Numbered from the stretch's first letter, positions 1-7,072 are shown. The stretch: 26,077 nucleotides of DNA from CAKSXP01 sp964539115 (GCA_964539115.1 CAZIHY010000023.1:1-26077); one strand, 5' to 3'. Numbers and translations are program-made. The notes: generated by a model from the sequence alone, not told the origin.

Positions 1-72
1 CTTTTTTATTTCCGCTCATGCCCGAATATGCCTGCCCGCGCGGAACAAAACAAAAAAGCATGCTCTCAACTA

Positions 73-101
73 TTGACTTTTACGTTTCCTGAGTATATAA
101 T
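73..101 (+). promoter_or_regulatory. glnA promoter, sigma-A type
   Basis: TTGACT (73-78) and TATAAT (96-101) are separated by exactly 17 bases, a near-consensus housekeeping promoter. The expected start of transcription is about base 108, which is the first base of the leader hairpin. I see no GlnR-like TGTNA-N7-TNACA box around it. Confidence 0.8.
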
Positions 102-107
102 CTCTTT

Positions 108-159
108 CGAAAAGAGCAAAGGCGCTCCTGACAGAACAGGAGCGCCTTTGCTCTTTTCG
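108..159 (+). promoter_or_regulatory. glnA leader hairpin, possible attenuator with ANTAR-like hexaloop
   Basis: Bases 108-130 pair perfectly with 137-159, giving 23 base pairs around the six-base loop ACAGAA. The lower stem carries AAAA on the 5' side and TTTT on the 3' side, so a shorter 17-bp GC-rich core followed by TTTT could act as an intrinsic terminator in either direction. The loop has A at position 1 and G at position 4, the two bases conserved in hexaloops recognised by ANTAR proteins, and an ANTAR gene follows glnA. Only one hexaloop is visible, whereas known ANTAR targets have two in tandem. It could instead be a stability hairpin at the mRNA 5' end. The structure is certain; its role is inferred. 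Confidence 0.6.
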
Positions 160-195
160 CTATTAAAAACATTCCCGAAAGGAGTATTACTTAAT

Positions 196-1524
196 ATGAG
201 CTACTCAAAAGAGGACATTATCCGCATGGTAAAAGAGGATGACGTTGAGTTCATCCGCATGCAGTTCACGGACATTTTCGGACAGCTCAAAAATGTCGCC
301 ATCACCGCCTCACAGATCGAGAAAGCGGTCAATAACCAGATCATGATCGATGGCAGCTCCATCGAGGGATTCACGAGGATCCAGGAATCCGACCAGTATC
401 TTTACCCCGATCTCGACACATTCGCCATACTCCCGTGGAGGCCGCAGTACGGCAAGGTCGCCCGCCTTATATGCGACGTATACAACCCCGACGGGACGCC
501 GTTTGTAGGCGATCCGCGCGGCACCCTCAAGCGCACTCTCGAGCGCGCCGCCGGGCTAGGCTACATTTTTAACGTCGGCCCTGAGTGTGAATTCTTCCTC
601 TTCCAGACCGACGAGGAGGGCCGTCCAACGACCAAAACCAACGATGAAGCGGGTTATTTCGACCTCGGCCCTCTCGACCACGGCGAAAGCACGCGCCGCG
701 AGATATGCCTCAACCTCGAGAAAATGGGCTTTGAGATAGAAGCTTCCCACCACGAGGTCGCCGCGGGCCAGCACGAGATCGACTTCAAATATGCCGACGC
801 GCTCAAAACGGCAGACAATATTATGACCTTCAAGCTCGCCGTCAAGACCCTTGCGCAGAAAAACGGCCTGCACGCGACCTTTATGCCCAAGCCGATCTTC
901 GGCATAAACGGCAGCGGCATGCACACCAATATGAGCCTGTTCAAGGACGGAAAGAACGTATTCTATGATGAAAACGGCGACAAAAGGCTCTCCAAAGAGG
1001 CATATTCATTTATCGCCGGCATCCTGCACCATATGAAGGGCATGACCGCGATCACAAATCCGCTGGTCAACTCTTACAAGCGCCTTGTGCCCGGATACGA
1101 GGCCCCGTGCTACATGGCGTGGAGCGCCTCCAACCGCTCGGCGCTGATCCGCATTCCCGCTGCGCGCGGACAGTCGACCCGCGTTGAACTGCGCTGCCCC
1201 GATCCCTGCTGCAACCCCTACCTCTCGCTCGCGGTCTGCCTCGCCGCCGGCCTGGACGGCATCGAGAAGGACATGACACCGCCGGCAGAGATTACGGAAA
1301 ATATCTTCGCAATGGATGAGGCCACGCGCAAGGCAAACGGCGTTGACAGCCTGCCCGGCAGCCTCAGGGAGGCCATCGACGAACTGCAGAAGGATGAGCT
1401 CATAGCAGAGACCCTCGGCAGCCATATCATATCTCAATACGTCAGCGGAAAACTCGCCGAGTGGGACGAATACCGCACCCGGGTCAGCAACTGGGAGGTA
1501 TCAAAGTATATCATAGCCTACTGA
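196..1524 (+). CDS. glnA: Glutamine synthetase, type I
   Basis: This cytoplasmic enzyme joins ammonia to glutamate using ATP to make glutamine, the entry point of nitrogen assimilation. The 442-residue product has the usual length of the GSI-alpha form of Firmicutes. Visible family signatures include the N-terminal beta-grasp part (MQFTDIFGQLK, then DGSSIEGF), the catalytic stretch GPECEFFLF, the HHEVAAGQHEID ATP/metal region, and NRSALIRIP with ARGQSTRVELRCPD near the active site. The adenylylation-site loop of the GSI-beta form is not seen, so control by feedback inhibition and transcription is more likely. I chose the ATG at 196 because AAAGGAG lies just upstream; a longer reading from base 28 would start before the promoter. 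The ANTAR protein gene begins 36 bases downstream on the same strand, as in the clostridial glnA-nitR pair. Confidence 0.97.
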   Translation: MSYSKEDIIRMVKEDDVEFIRMQFTDIFGQLKNVAITASQIEKAVNNQIMIDGSSIEGFTRIQESDQYLYPDLDTFAILPWRPQYGKVARLICDVYNPDGTPFVGDPRGTLKRTLERAAGLGYIFNVGPECEFFLFQTDEEGRPTTKTNDEAGYFDLGPLDHGESTRREICLNLEKMGFEIEASHHEVAAGQHEIDFKYADALKTADNIMTFKLAVKTLAQKNGLHATFMPKPIFGINGSGMHTNMSLFKDGKNVFYDENGDKRLSKEAYSFIAGILHHMKGMTAITNPLVNSYKRLVPGYEAPCYMAWSASNRSALIRIPAARGQSTRVELRCPDPCCNPYLSLAVCLAAGLDGIEKDMTPPAEITENIFAMDEATRKANGVDSLPGSLREAIDELQKDELIAETLGSHIISQYVSGKLAEWDEYRTRVSNWEVSKYIIAY

Positions 1525-1560
1525 GTTTTTGCATACACTCCTCACGGGAGGTGGGGTCAA

Positions 1561-2100
1561 TTGAGCAAAATAGTAGTTGCATTCGACGGCGGCTCCAACA
1601 GGCGGCGCATCTCCGATATGCTTGAGAGCAGCGGAATGCCGGTCAAGAGCGTTTGCCGCTCCGGTGCGGAGGTCATTCGGAGGGTGCATGAATTTGGCGG
1701 CGGCATCGTCGTCTGCGGCTATAAGCTCGCGGACATGACTGCGACCGACCTGGCATACGACCTTGACGGAAAGGCTTTTATCCTTATTATAGTCCCGCCT
1801 GAGCATGAAGGGGACTGCAAGGGAGAAAACGTGTTCAGGCTTCCTGCACCCGCAACCAAGGCGGATATCGTCGCCTCTGTGCGCATGCTCGAACAGATGG
1901 AGGATATGGCCGCACGAAAAAACTCCGCTCAGCGCGTCGCCGACGAAAAACAGGTCGTTGAGAAGGCCAAAGTGCTGCTCATGCAGAAAAGCGGCTTATC
2001 TGAACCGGATGCAAGCCGGTTCATCCAGCACCGGAGCACGGAATTCGGCATGAAGCTTTCCGACGCCGCACGAAAAATACTGATAGAAAATCTTTCCTGA
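1561..2100 (+). CDS. ANTAR-domain antiterminator with degenerate receiver (NitR-like)
   Basis: The 179-residue protein has an N-terminal region shaped like a response-regulator receiver (about 1-105), a helical linker (105-130) and a C-terminal ANTAR RNA-binding domain (about 130-177; VVEKAKVLLMQKSGLSEPDA followed by RSTEFGMKLSDAARKIL). ANTAR proteins bind paired hexaloop RNA hairpins and stop terminator formation. Where a receiver should carry its phosphorylated Asp, this one reads VVCGYKLADMT, and the usual Lys-Pro near residue 100 is replaced by LPAP. Classical phosphorylation is therefore unlikely, and control could be by protein partner or ligand. The start is TTG at 1561, nine bases after GGGAGG. 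That Shine-Dalgarno can pair with CACTCC at 1536-1541. The gene resembles nitR, found behind glnA in Clostridium saccharobutylicum; this identity is by context and domain, not by search. Confidence 0.85.
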   Translation: MSKIVVAFDGGSNRRRISDMLESSGMPVKSVCRSGAEVIRRVHEFGGGIVVCGYKLADMTATDLAYDLDGKAFILIIVPPEHEGDCKGENVFRLPAPATKADIVASVRMLEQMEDMAARKNSAQRVADEKQVVEKAKVLLMQKSGLSEPDASRFIQHRSTEFGMKLSDAARKILIENLS

Positions 2101-2104
2101 AACA

Positions 2105-2143
2105 AAAAATCAGCCATCCGTCTGAATGCGGATGGCTGATTTT
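2105..2143. terminator. Bidirectional terminator between the ANTAR gene and galU
   Basis: ATCAGCCATCCG (2109-2120) pairs with CGGATGGCTGAT (2129-2140) around an 8-base loop, flanked by A-run and T-run. It lies three bases after neither coding frame in a convergent junction of only 45 bases, so it can end transcription from both sides. Confidence 0.9.
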
Positions 2144-2145
2144 GT

Positions 2146-3027
2146 TCATTTCTTCTGAAGCTGTGCGGCCTTTTTGATTATAAGCTCACGCGTAAAGTCC
2201 GCAACCTCAGGGTCCTCAAGGGCAAAGTCAAGAAAGGTTGCGACATAGTCGCGCGGATTCCCTGTGTCATAGCGCGTTCCTAGAAAATCGACGGCGATCA
2301 TCCGTCCGCGCAGGCACAGCTCACGCAGGCCGTCTGTCAGCTGGATCTCGTTGTTGCGTCCGGGCGCGGTGTGACCGAGTATATCAAATATCTCCGGTGT
2401 CAGGACGTAGCGGCCCATGATCGCGTTGTTCGAGAACTTTTCCTCCAGCGAGGGCTTCTCGTTCATGTCCGCTATTTCGTATATGCGCTCCTCAAGCGGG
2501 GAGATCTTCAGCGATGAATATTTAACTATGTGCTCGTTGTCTACCTCGCGCGTTGCAACGGCAGAACAGGAATACTTTTCCGCCGCGTCGATCAACTGGC
2601 GCAGGACGGGTTTTTCCCGACAGAGCATGATATCGTCCCCGAGGAGTATCCCAAATGGCTCGTCCCCGACGGCGTCCCTCGCACACCAGACTGCATGTCC
2701 CAGGCCCTTTTGCTCATCCTGCGTTACAAAGGTGAACTTCGCCATTTCGTAGGTCTGGCGGATGAGCTCCGCCTCGTGAACCTTGCCGACCTTACGCAGC
2801 TTTTCATACAGCTCGTTCGAAGGGCTGAAATAGTTGTCCATTGCGGACTTGCCGGCGCTGGTTATTATTATTATCTCCTCAACGCCGGACAAAACGGCTT
2901 CCTCGACAATGTAGTGCAGTACCGGCTTGTCCACCAACGGCAGCAGCTCCTTGGGCACTGTTTTGGTGGCGGGAAGCATTCTTGTTCCCATTCCGGCAGC
3001 GGGGATAACCGCTTTATTGATTTTCAT
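2146..3027 (-). CDS. galU: UTP--glucose-1-phosphate uridylyltransferase
   Basis: This enzyme makes UDP-glucose from UTP and glucose-1-phosphate in the cytoplasm, for cell-envelope glycans and sugar interconversion. The 293-residue length is normal for GalU/GtaB. The N-terminus carries the nucleotidyltransferase loop AAGMGTRMLPATK and the VPKE lysine motif, and LLGDDI and GRYVLTPEIF follow later. The ATG at 3027 lies inside the end of queT, a 14-base overlap in another frame. It has its own strong site (AGGAAGGAG) eight bases upstream, so it is probably translated independently from the queT message. Pairing with queT is metabolically unexpected. The bidirectional terminator follows its stop. 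Confidence 0.95.
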   Translation of the reverse strand: MKINKAVIPAAGMGTRMLPATKTVPKELLPLVDKPVLHYIVEEAVLSGVEEIIIITSAGKSAMDNYFSPSNELYEKLRKVGKVHEAELIRQTYEMAKFTFVTQDEQKGLGHAVWCARDAVGDEPFGILLGDDIMLCREKPVLRQLIDAAEKYSCSAVATREVDNEHIVKYSSLKISPLEERIYEIADMNEKPSLEEKFSNNAIMGRYVLTPEIFDILGHTAPGRNNEIQLTDGLRELCLRGRMIAVDFLGTRYDTGNPRDYVATFLDFALEDPEVADFTRELIIKKAAQLQKK

Positions 3028-3550
3028 TAAGTCGCTCCTTCCTATCGGGCGGCATAATTTCTCGGAAGAGTTTGATTTTAGGCACGGCCTTGAGAACTAT
3101 TGTTCCCAAAACATAACAGGCGATCGCCTCGCCTGCGGCGACAGTCAATCCGTTGTAGGCAAAAGCAGCCCAGAACGCGCCCGTCGCGCCGACCTCCATC
3201 CACGCGATGACCGCGCCGACAACAAGCCCATTCGCGATGACGCAGGGCAGCGGCGCAAGCCACCACTTTTTAACGCGGGCCGTGACAAGTCCGGCGGCCA
3301 GCGTTGCAAGCGAGCCGAATATGATGTCGACAGGTCCGTATGCGCTCATGAGGTTTGTCAGGATACAGCCCAGAAACAGCCCCCAGACCGTCTCCGGAAA
3401 GAAAAACGGAAGCACGCACAGCGCCTCTGCAAAGCGGCACTGTACTGGACCATATGTGAGTCCGAATATGTTTCCAAAGTAGCTCATCACCGTGTAAATT
3501 GCGGCAACAACAGCGGATAGTACAAGTCGTTTGGCGTTCATTCTCATCAT
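3014..3550 (-). CDS. queT: QueT family queuosine-precursor transporter (ECF S component)
   Basis: The product has 178 residues and about five or six hydrophobic segments, typical of a substrate-binding S component of an energy-coupling factor transporter. It starts with NAKRLVLSAVVAAIYTVMSY and contains the conserved stretch GPVQCRFAEALCVLPFF, both characteristic of QueT. It should import preQ1 or preQ0, precursors of the tRNA base queuosine, using an ATPase module encoded elsewhere. The assignment is supported by the preQ1-like riboswitch directly upstream and by queH just beyond it. GGAGG lies eight bases before the ATG at 3550; a second ATG follows immediately. The 3' end overlaps galU. 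Confidence 0.92.
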   Translation of the reverse strand: MMRMNAKRLVLSAVVAAIYTVMSYFGNIFGLTYGPVQCRFAEALCVLPFFFPETVWGLFLGCILTNLMSAYGPVDIIFGSLATLAAGLVTARVKKWWLAPLPCVIANGLVVGAVIAWMEVGATGAFWAAFAYNGLTVAAGEAIACYVLGTIVLKAVPKIKLFREIMPPDRKERLNENQ

Positions 3551-3558
3551 AGGTCAGA

Positions 3559-3610
3559 CCTCCATTTTTTATGTGCGGATATCCCGCGGGCAGGGTGTGG
3601 AAACCTGCCC
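3559..3610 (-). promoter_or_regulatory. Candidate preQ1-I riboswitch controlling queT translation
   Basis: Read on the minus strand, the leader begins with GGGCAGG (3610-3604), loop TTTCCACAC, and CCTGCCC (3594-3588). This resembles the preQ1-I hairpin, whose loop starts with UU and ends in ACAC. A small extra hairpin (GCGG-GATAT-CCGC) follows, then the A-rich tail CATAAAAAATGGAGG. The loop bases TTTCCA can pair with TGGAGG (six pairs including two G-U), forming the expected H-type pseudoknot and hiding the queT Shine-Dalgarno. Ligand binding would therefore block translation. The predicted transcript start falls on the first G. The inserted hairpin is atypical, so the subclass is unsettled; preQ1-III, known from related bacteria, is the alternative. 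Confidence 0.7.
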
Positions 3611-3616
3611 TATTAA

Positions 3617-3645
3617 ATTATACTGACATTGTTATATATTACCTC
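3617..3645 (-). promoter_or_regulatory. queT promoter
   Basis: A perfect TATAAT on the minus strand (3622-3617) lies seven bases before the first G of the riboswitch. The -35 position 17 bases upstream reads GAGGTA, which is poor. This places a separate start between queH and queT. Confidence 0.5.
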
Positions 3646-3660
3646 ATAAACGCCGCCGTG

Positions 3661-4272
3661 TCAATCATGTTTGCTGTAAATACAGCCGCAGTAATCCTGC
3701 CTGTACAGCCCATACTGCTTTGAAAGCTCGATACTGCGCTGATAGCCGCCGCGTTTTTTGAAATCGTTTGGCAGCCATTTGACGCCGTATTTTTCGGATA
3801 GTTCCCGGCCGATCGCGTTTATTCGCTCAGCATCCTTATGAGGCGAGACGGAAAGCGTCGTGCAGAACCACTCAAACCCACGCTCCTGCGCAAGACGCGC
3901 CGTCTCTTCGATGCGCAGCCGGAAGCAGACTGTGCATCGCGCTCCGCCCTCCGGCTCACTCTCGAGCCCGCGGACGGCGCTTGTGAAGCTTTCCCCGTCG
4001 TATTCACACTCCAGGATCGAAACGGGACTCTCGCAGGGCATCTCCGCGATCAACCTGCGCTGGTACTCGAGGCGCTTTTGATATTCGCCGTATGGCTGGA
4101 TATTCGGGCCATAGAACAGGACTGTCACGCTGAAATACTTCGTGAGATATTCCAGAACGTAGCTGCTGCACGGTCCGCAGCAGCTGTGCAAAAGAAGCCG
4201 GGGCTTTTCCCCCGTGAGCGTCTCTGTTATCATATCGAGCTGCCTCTGGTAGTTTTCCTTCGCTGCGCTCAT
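3661..4272 (-). CDS. queH: Epoxyqueuosine reductase QueH
   Basis: QueH performs the last step of queuosine synthesis, reducing epoxyqueuosine in tRNA to queuosine, and replaces the unrelated cobalamin enzyme QueG in many anaerobes. The 203-residue product carries all the family cysteines: HSCCGPCS (C31, C32, C35), CTVC (C113, C116) and YRQDYCGC (C195, C197), the ligands of its Fe-S/iron centre. The start ATG overlaps the stop of the upstream iron-sulfur flavoprotein by four bases (ATGA), so the two are translationally coupled. queT follows after 110 bases, making this a queuosine salvage locus without the de novo genes in view. Confidence 0.93.
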   Translation of the reverse strand: MSAAKENYQRQLDMITETLTGEKPRLLLHSCCGPCSSYVLEYLTKYFSVTVLFYGPNIQPYGEYQKRLEYQRRLIAEMPCESPVSILECEYDGESFTSAVRGLESEPEGGARCTVCFRLRIEETARLAQERGFEWFCTTLSVSPHKDAERINAIGRELSEKYGVKWLPNDFKKRGGYQRSIELSKQYGLYRQDYCGCIYSKHD

Positions 4273-4889
4273 CTTATAAAGTTGGTTGAAACAGGGGGTT
4301 CGTACTCTGCGGGGGTGACTCCGTTTTTGCGCCCCTCCTCAACACTTTTGAGCAGCCACGCCATGTTCTCTCCCAGCGTGCGCATAGTCTGGAGTCCCTC
4401 CTCATCGCGCCGTACCTCCTCCGGATCCATACCGTGGATCTGGTTCCAATACTGCGAGCCGACGATATTCATATTGCATATTGAAAAATATTTGTTCAGG
4501 CGGTCAAAAGCTGCGGTCGCTCCGCCGCGGCGGCAGGACACGACGGAGGCGGCCAGCTTTCCCGCCAGCCTGTGTCCGCTTGAAAAAAACAGACGGTCGA
4601 GAAAGCAGCAAAGCTGGCCGGATGGCCCCGCATAATAGACCGGCGAGCCAACGACAAGCGCGTCAAACTCAGAGAGTCTTGCACTGATCCTGTTAACCCC
4701 GTCGTCAAAAGCGCATTTGCCGGTCTCACGGCATCTGCCGCAGGCGATGCAGCCGGCAATAGGCTTCTGTCCGATGTGGTATATCTCTGTTTCTGCGCCG
4801 CGCTTTTCCAAAGCGCCCGCAACTTCGCTCAGCGCGGTGTACGTACAGCCGTGCGCATGCGGGCTGCCGTTTATAAGAAGGACCTTCAT
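4269..4889 (-). CDS. Iron-sulfur flavoprotein (NADPH-dependent FMN reductase fold)
   Basis: The 206-residue protein has a flavodoxin-like fold: the phosphate-binding loop GSPHAHGCT at residues 8-16 for FMN, and GSPVYYAGPSG further on. Between them is the compact cluster motif C47-x2-C50-x2-C53-x5-C59, which matches the Isf type of 4Fe-4S flavoprotein rather than a plain FMN reductase. Such proteins carry electrons between ferredoxin-like donors and other acceptors in anaerobes. An AGGGGG site lies nine bases upstream of the ATG. A weak possible promoter (TTTGTT, 17, TATACT) lies at 4955-4983 on the minus strand. The four-base overlap with queH hints that it may serve QueH as an electron donor, which is inference only. 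Confidence 0.85.
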   Translation of the reverse strand: MKVLLINGSPHAHGCTYTALSEVAGALEKRGAETEIYHIGQKPIAGCIACGRCRETGKCAFDDGVNRISARLSEFDALVVGSPVYYAGPSGQLCCFLDRLFFSSGHRLAGKLAASVVSCRRGGATAAFDRLNKYFSICNMNIVGSQYWNQIHGMDPEEVRRDEEGLQTMRTLGENMAWLLKSVEEGRKNGVTPAEYEPPVSTNFIR

Positions 4890-5031
4890 AATGCTATGCC
4901 CCCTGTGAAATATAAGTTCTTATTATTGCCGCCGGTAGTGATCTGTTTTTATTCAGTATACCATAACTATGGAAAAAAACAAAGCTGTACAGCCGCGCGG
5001 AGGACAGTTTTTGCTAAATGCACCGCAATGC

Positions 5032-5060
5032 TTGAAATATAGTAAAACCAATGATAAAAT
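5032..5060 (+). promoter_or_regulatory. Promoter of the OYE-like reductase
   Basis: TTGAAA (5032-5037), 17-base spacer, TAAAAT (5055-5060), with an extended -10 TG at 5052-5053. It lies 40 bases before the start codon. The sequence from the TG to the start site is shared with the degV promoter. Confidence 0.7.
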
Positions 5061-5099
5061 TGACCCACAGTGTACAAAAAACAGATTGGAGTTTTAGAT

Positions 5100-7064
5100 A
5101 TGGAAAGAAAATATCCGCATATTTTCAGCCCGATAACACTCGGCAAGGGCCCCGGGGTCATCTTCAAAAACCGCATCTGGACCGCTCCAACAGGCGTACA
5201 TCTGCTTGCCGCTGGAGAGCCCTATCCAAATGAGGCGATCATAGCCCATTACCGCGAGAAAGCCCGCGGCGGCGCGGCCTGCATCACCTTCTCGGCCCAG
5301 AATATGGACCGTGCGATGCTGCAGTTTCACGACAGCATCCATTCCGATCCTGACATATTCAACGAACAGTACCACAACTACTGGTACCGGCTGACCAGCG
5401 CGGTTCATTTCTTCGGCGCAAAAATATCTCTTGAGCTGCTGGCCTTCTGCCGCCATTCCTTCGATGAAAACGGTGATCTCGTCTGCTGGAGCACAAACGG
5501 CGAGGTTGACGAGGAGTCCGGCGAATTCTGTCCCGCTCTCACCCCGGAGGAAATGCACGTCATGGCGCAGGACTACGCCCTTGCCGCCAAATATGCCGTC
5601 AAGGTGGGCTTTGACATGATAATGCTCCACTTTGGGCACGGCACCTTCGTCGCGAATTTCCTCTCCCCAAAGTACAACACCCGCACGGACGAATTCGGCG
5701 GCTCCGCCGAAAACCGCGCGAGATTCCCCATAATGATTATCGATGCGATACGCGAGGCGGTCGGCCCACGTGTTCCCATCGAAGTCCGACTCTCCGGTGA
5801 CGAGCTGGTAGAGGGCGGCGGCACTGTTGAGGACTGCATAGATTTCCTGCGCCGTGTCGAGGACAAAATAGATCTTGCCCACATCTCCTGCGGCACCGTT
5901 CAGGAGGACGTGACCCAGACCATAATGCATCCCGTAGAGTTCTATCAGCCGGGCTGCAACGCAAAATATGCCCGTGCCGTGAAGGAAAGCGGCGTTAATA
6001 TCCCTGTGCTCACTCTAGGCGCCTTCCAGAAGCCTGAGCTTATCGAGGAAACTCTTGCAACCGGCGGTGCAGACGTCGTTGCAATGGCGCGCGGCACGAT
6101 AGCGGATGCCGATTGTGTCAATAAAATGCGTGACGGCCGCGAGGACGAGATCATCCCCTGCCTGAAGTGCTTTTTCTGCCTGAGCTATGACATGGAGATG
6201 GAGTTCGGCTGTGCCGCAAACCCAAAGGTTGGACGCGAGTACATCCTTGACCAGTTTATCCCTGCCGCGACAACGCCAAAGCGCGTCGGCATCATCGGCG
6301 GCGGCCCTGCCGGCATGGCAGGCGCGATTTTCGCGGCACAGCGCGGCCATGACGTCACGATATATGAAAAGGTGTCCGAGCTCGGCGGAAAGATCGTCTT
6401 TGCAAAACACGCGGATTTCAAATACGCCCTTAATGACACCCTTACTTATCAGAAAAACATGGTCGAAAAGCTCGGCGTCAAAGTCGTACTGAACTGCGTA
6501 GCAACGCCGGACATGATCGCAAAGGAGAACTTCGACGTCGTTTTCGCCGCTGTCGGCTCTGATCCCGTCATTATCCCCATTCCCGGCCACGATATGCCCC
6601 ACGTCACGACAGCGGAGCCCTGCTTCGGCAATCTGGACAAGATCGGCGAGCGCGTCGTCGTCATCGGAGGCGGCGAGGTCGGCTGTGAGACCGCGCTGTA
6701 TCTTGCCCGCGGCGGCAAAAAGGTCAGCATAATCGAGATGCTGCCGGAGCTTGCAGCGGCCAGCGCCTACGCCCCCCAGCTTGCGCTTCAGGATATCATC
6801 CCCAAGGAGTGCGACGTGCATGTCAACGCACGCTCCAGCTTCATTACCGCAAACAGCGTCGGTTACGTCGATCTGACAGACAATTCCGAGCATGAGATAC
6901 CCTGTGATACGGTCGTTTTCTCCGCCGGCATGCGTTCCCGCACCGCACTGGCTGAATCCTTCCGCGACTGCGCGCCCATCTTCTTCAAGCTTGGAGACTG
7001 TGAAACCGCAAGGAATGTCCGTGTCTGCAACCGCACAGCATTCGACGCCGCAATGCAGATATAA
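5100..7064 (+). CDS. Old Yellow Enzyme-type NADH:flavin oxidoreductase / 2-enoate reductase-like protein
   Basis: The 654-residue protein has the architecture of 2,4-dienoyl-CoA and 2-enoate reductases. An N-terminal FMN TIM barrel (about 1-350) is followed by a 4Fe-4S site (C354, C357, C360, C371) and a C-terminal FAD/NAD(P) part with two nucleotide loops, GIIGGGPAGM (397-406) and VIGGGEVGCETA (about 521-532). These enzymes reduce activated carbon-carbon double bonds in anaerobes; the substrate here is unknown. The barrel motif reads HFGHGTFVANFLSP, with Thr182 where the family normally has the proton-donating Tyr. The cysteine spacing (x2, x2, x10) also differs slightly from the E. coli dienoyl-CoA reductase pattern. 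The ATG at 5100 follows TTGGAG by eight bases; an upstream in-frame start at 5070 lacks a site. It stands alone, with its own promoter and terminator. Confidence 0.92.
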   Translation: MERKYPHIFSPITLGKGPGVIFKNRIWTAPTGVHLLAAGEPYPNEAIIAHYREKARGGAACITFSAQNMDRAMLQFHDSIHSDPDIFNEQYHNYWYRLTSAVHFFGAKISLELLAFCRHSFDENGDLVCWSTNGEVDEESGEFCPALTPEEMHVMAQDYALAAKYAVKVGFDMIMLHFGHGTFVANFLSPKYNTRTDEFGGSAENRARFPIMIIDAIREAVGPRVPIEVRLSGDELVEGGGTVEDCIDFLRRVEDKIDLAHISCGTVQEDVTQTIMHPVEFYQPGCNAKYARAVKESGVNIPVLTLGAFQKPELIEETLATGGADVVAMARGTIADADCVNKMRDGREDEIIPCLKCFFCLSYDMEMEFGCAANPKVGREYILDQFIPAATTPKRVGIIGGGPAGMAGAIFAAQRGHDVTIYEKVSELGGKIVFAKHADFKYALNDTLTYQKNMVEKLGVKVVLNCVATPDMIAKENFDVVFAAVGSDPVIIPIPGHDMPHVTTAEPCFGNLDKIGERVVVIGGGEVGCETALYLARGGKKVSIIEMLPELAAASAYAPQLALQDIIPKECDVHVNARSSFITANSVGYVDLTDNSEHEIPCDTVVFSAGMRSRTALAESFRDCAPIFFKLGDCETARNVRVCNRTAFDAAMQI

Positions 7065-7072
7065 TATAAACC

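Noticed and set aside
28..195. N-terminal extension of glnA from the ATG at 28
   Set aside because: It would be translated across the promoter and leader hairpin and adds 56 residues absent from glutamine synthetases; the ATG at 196 has a ribosome site.
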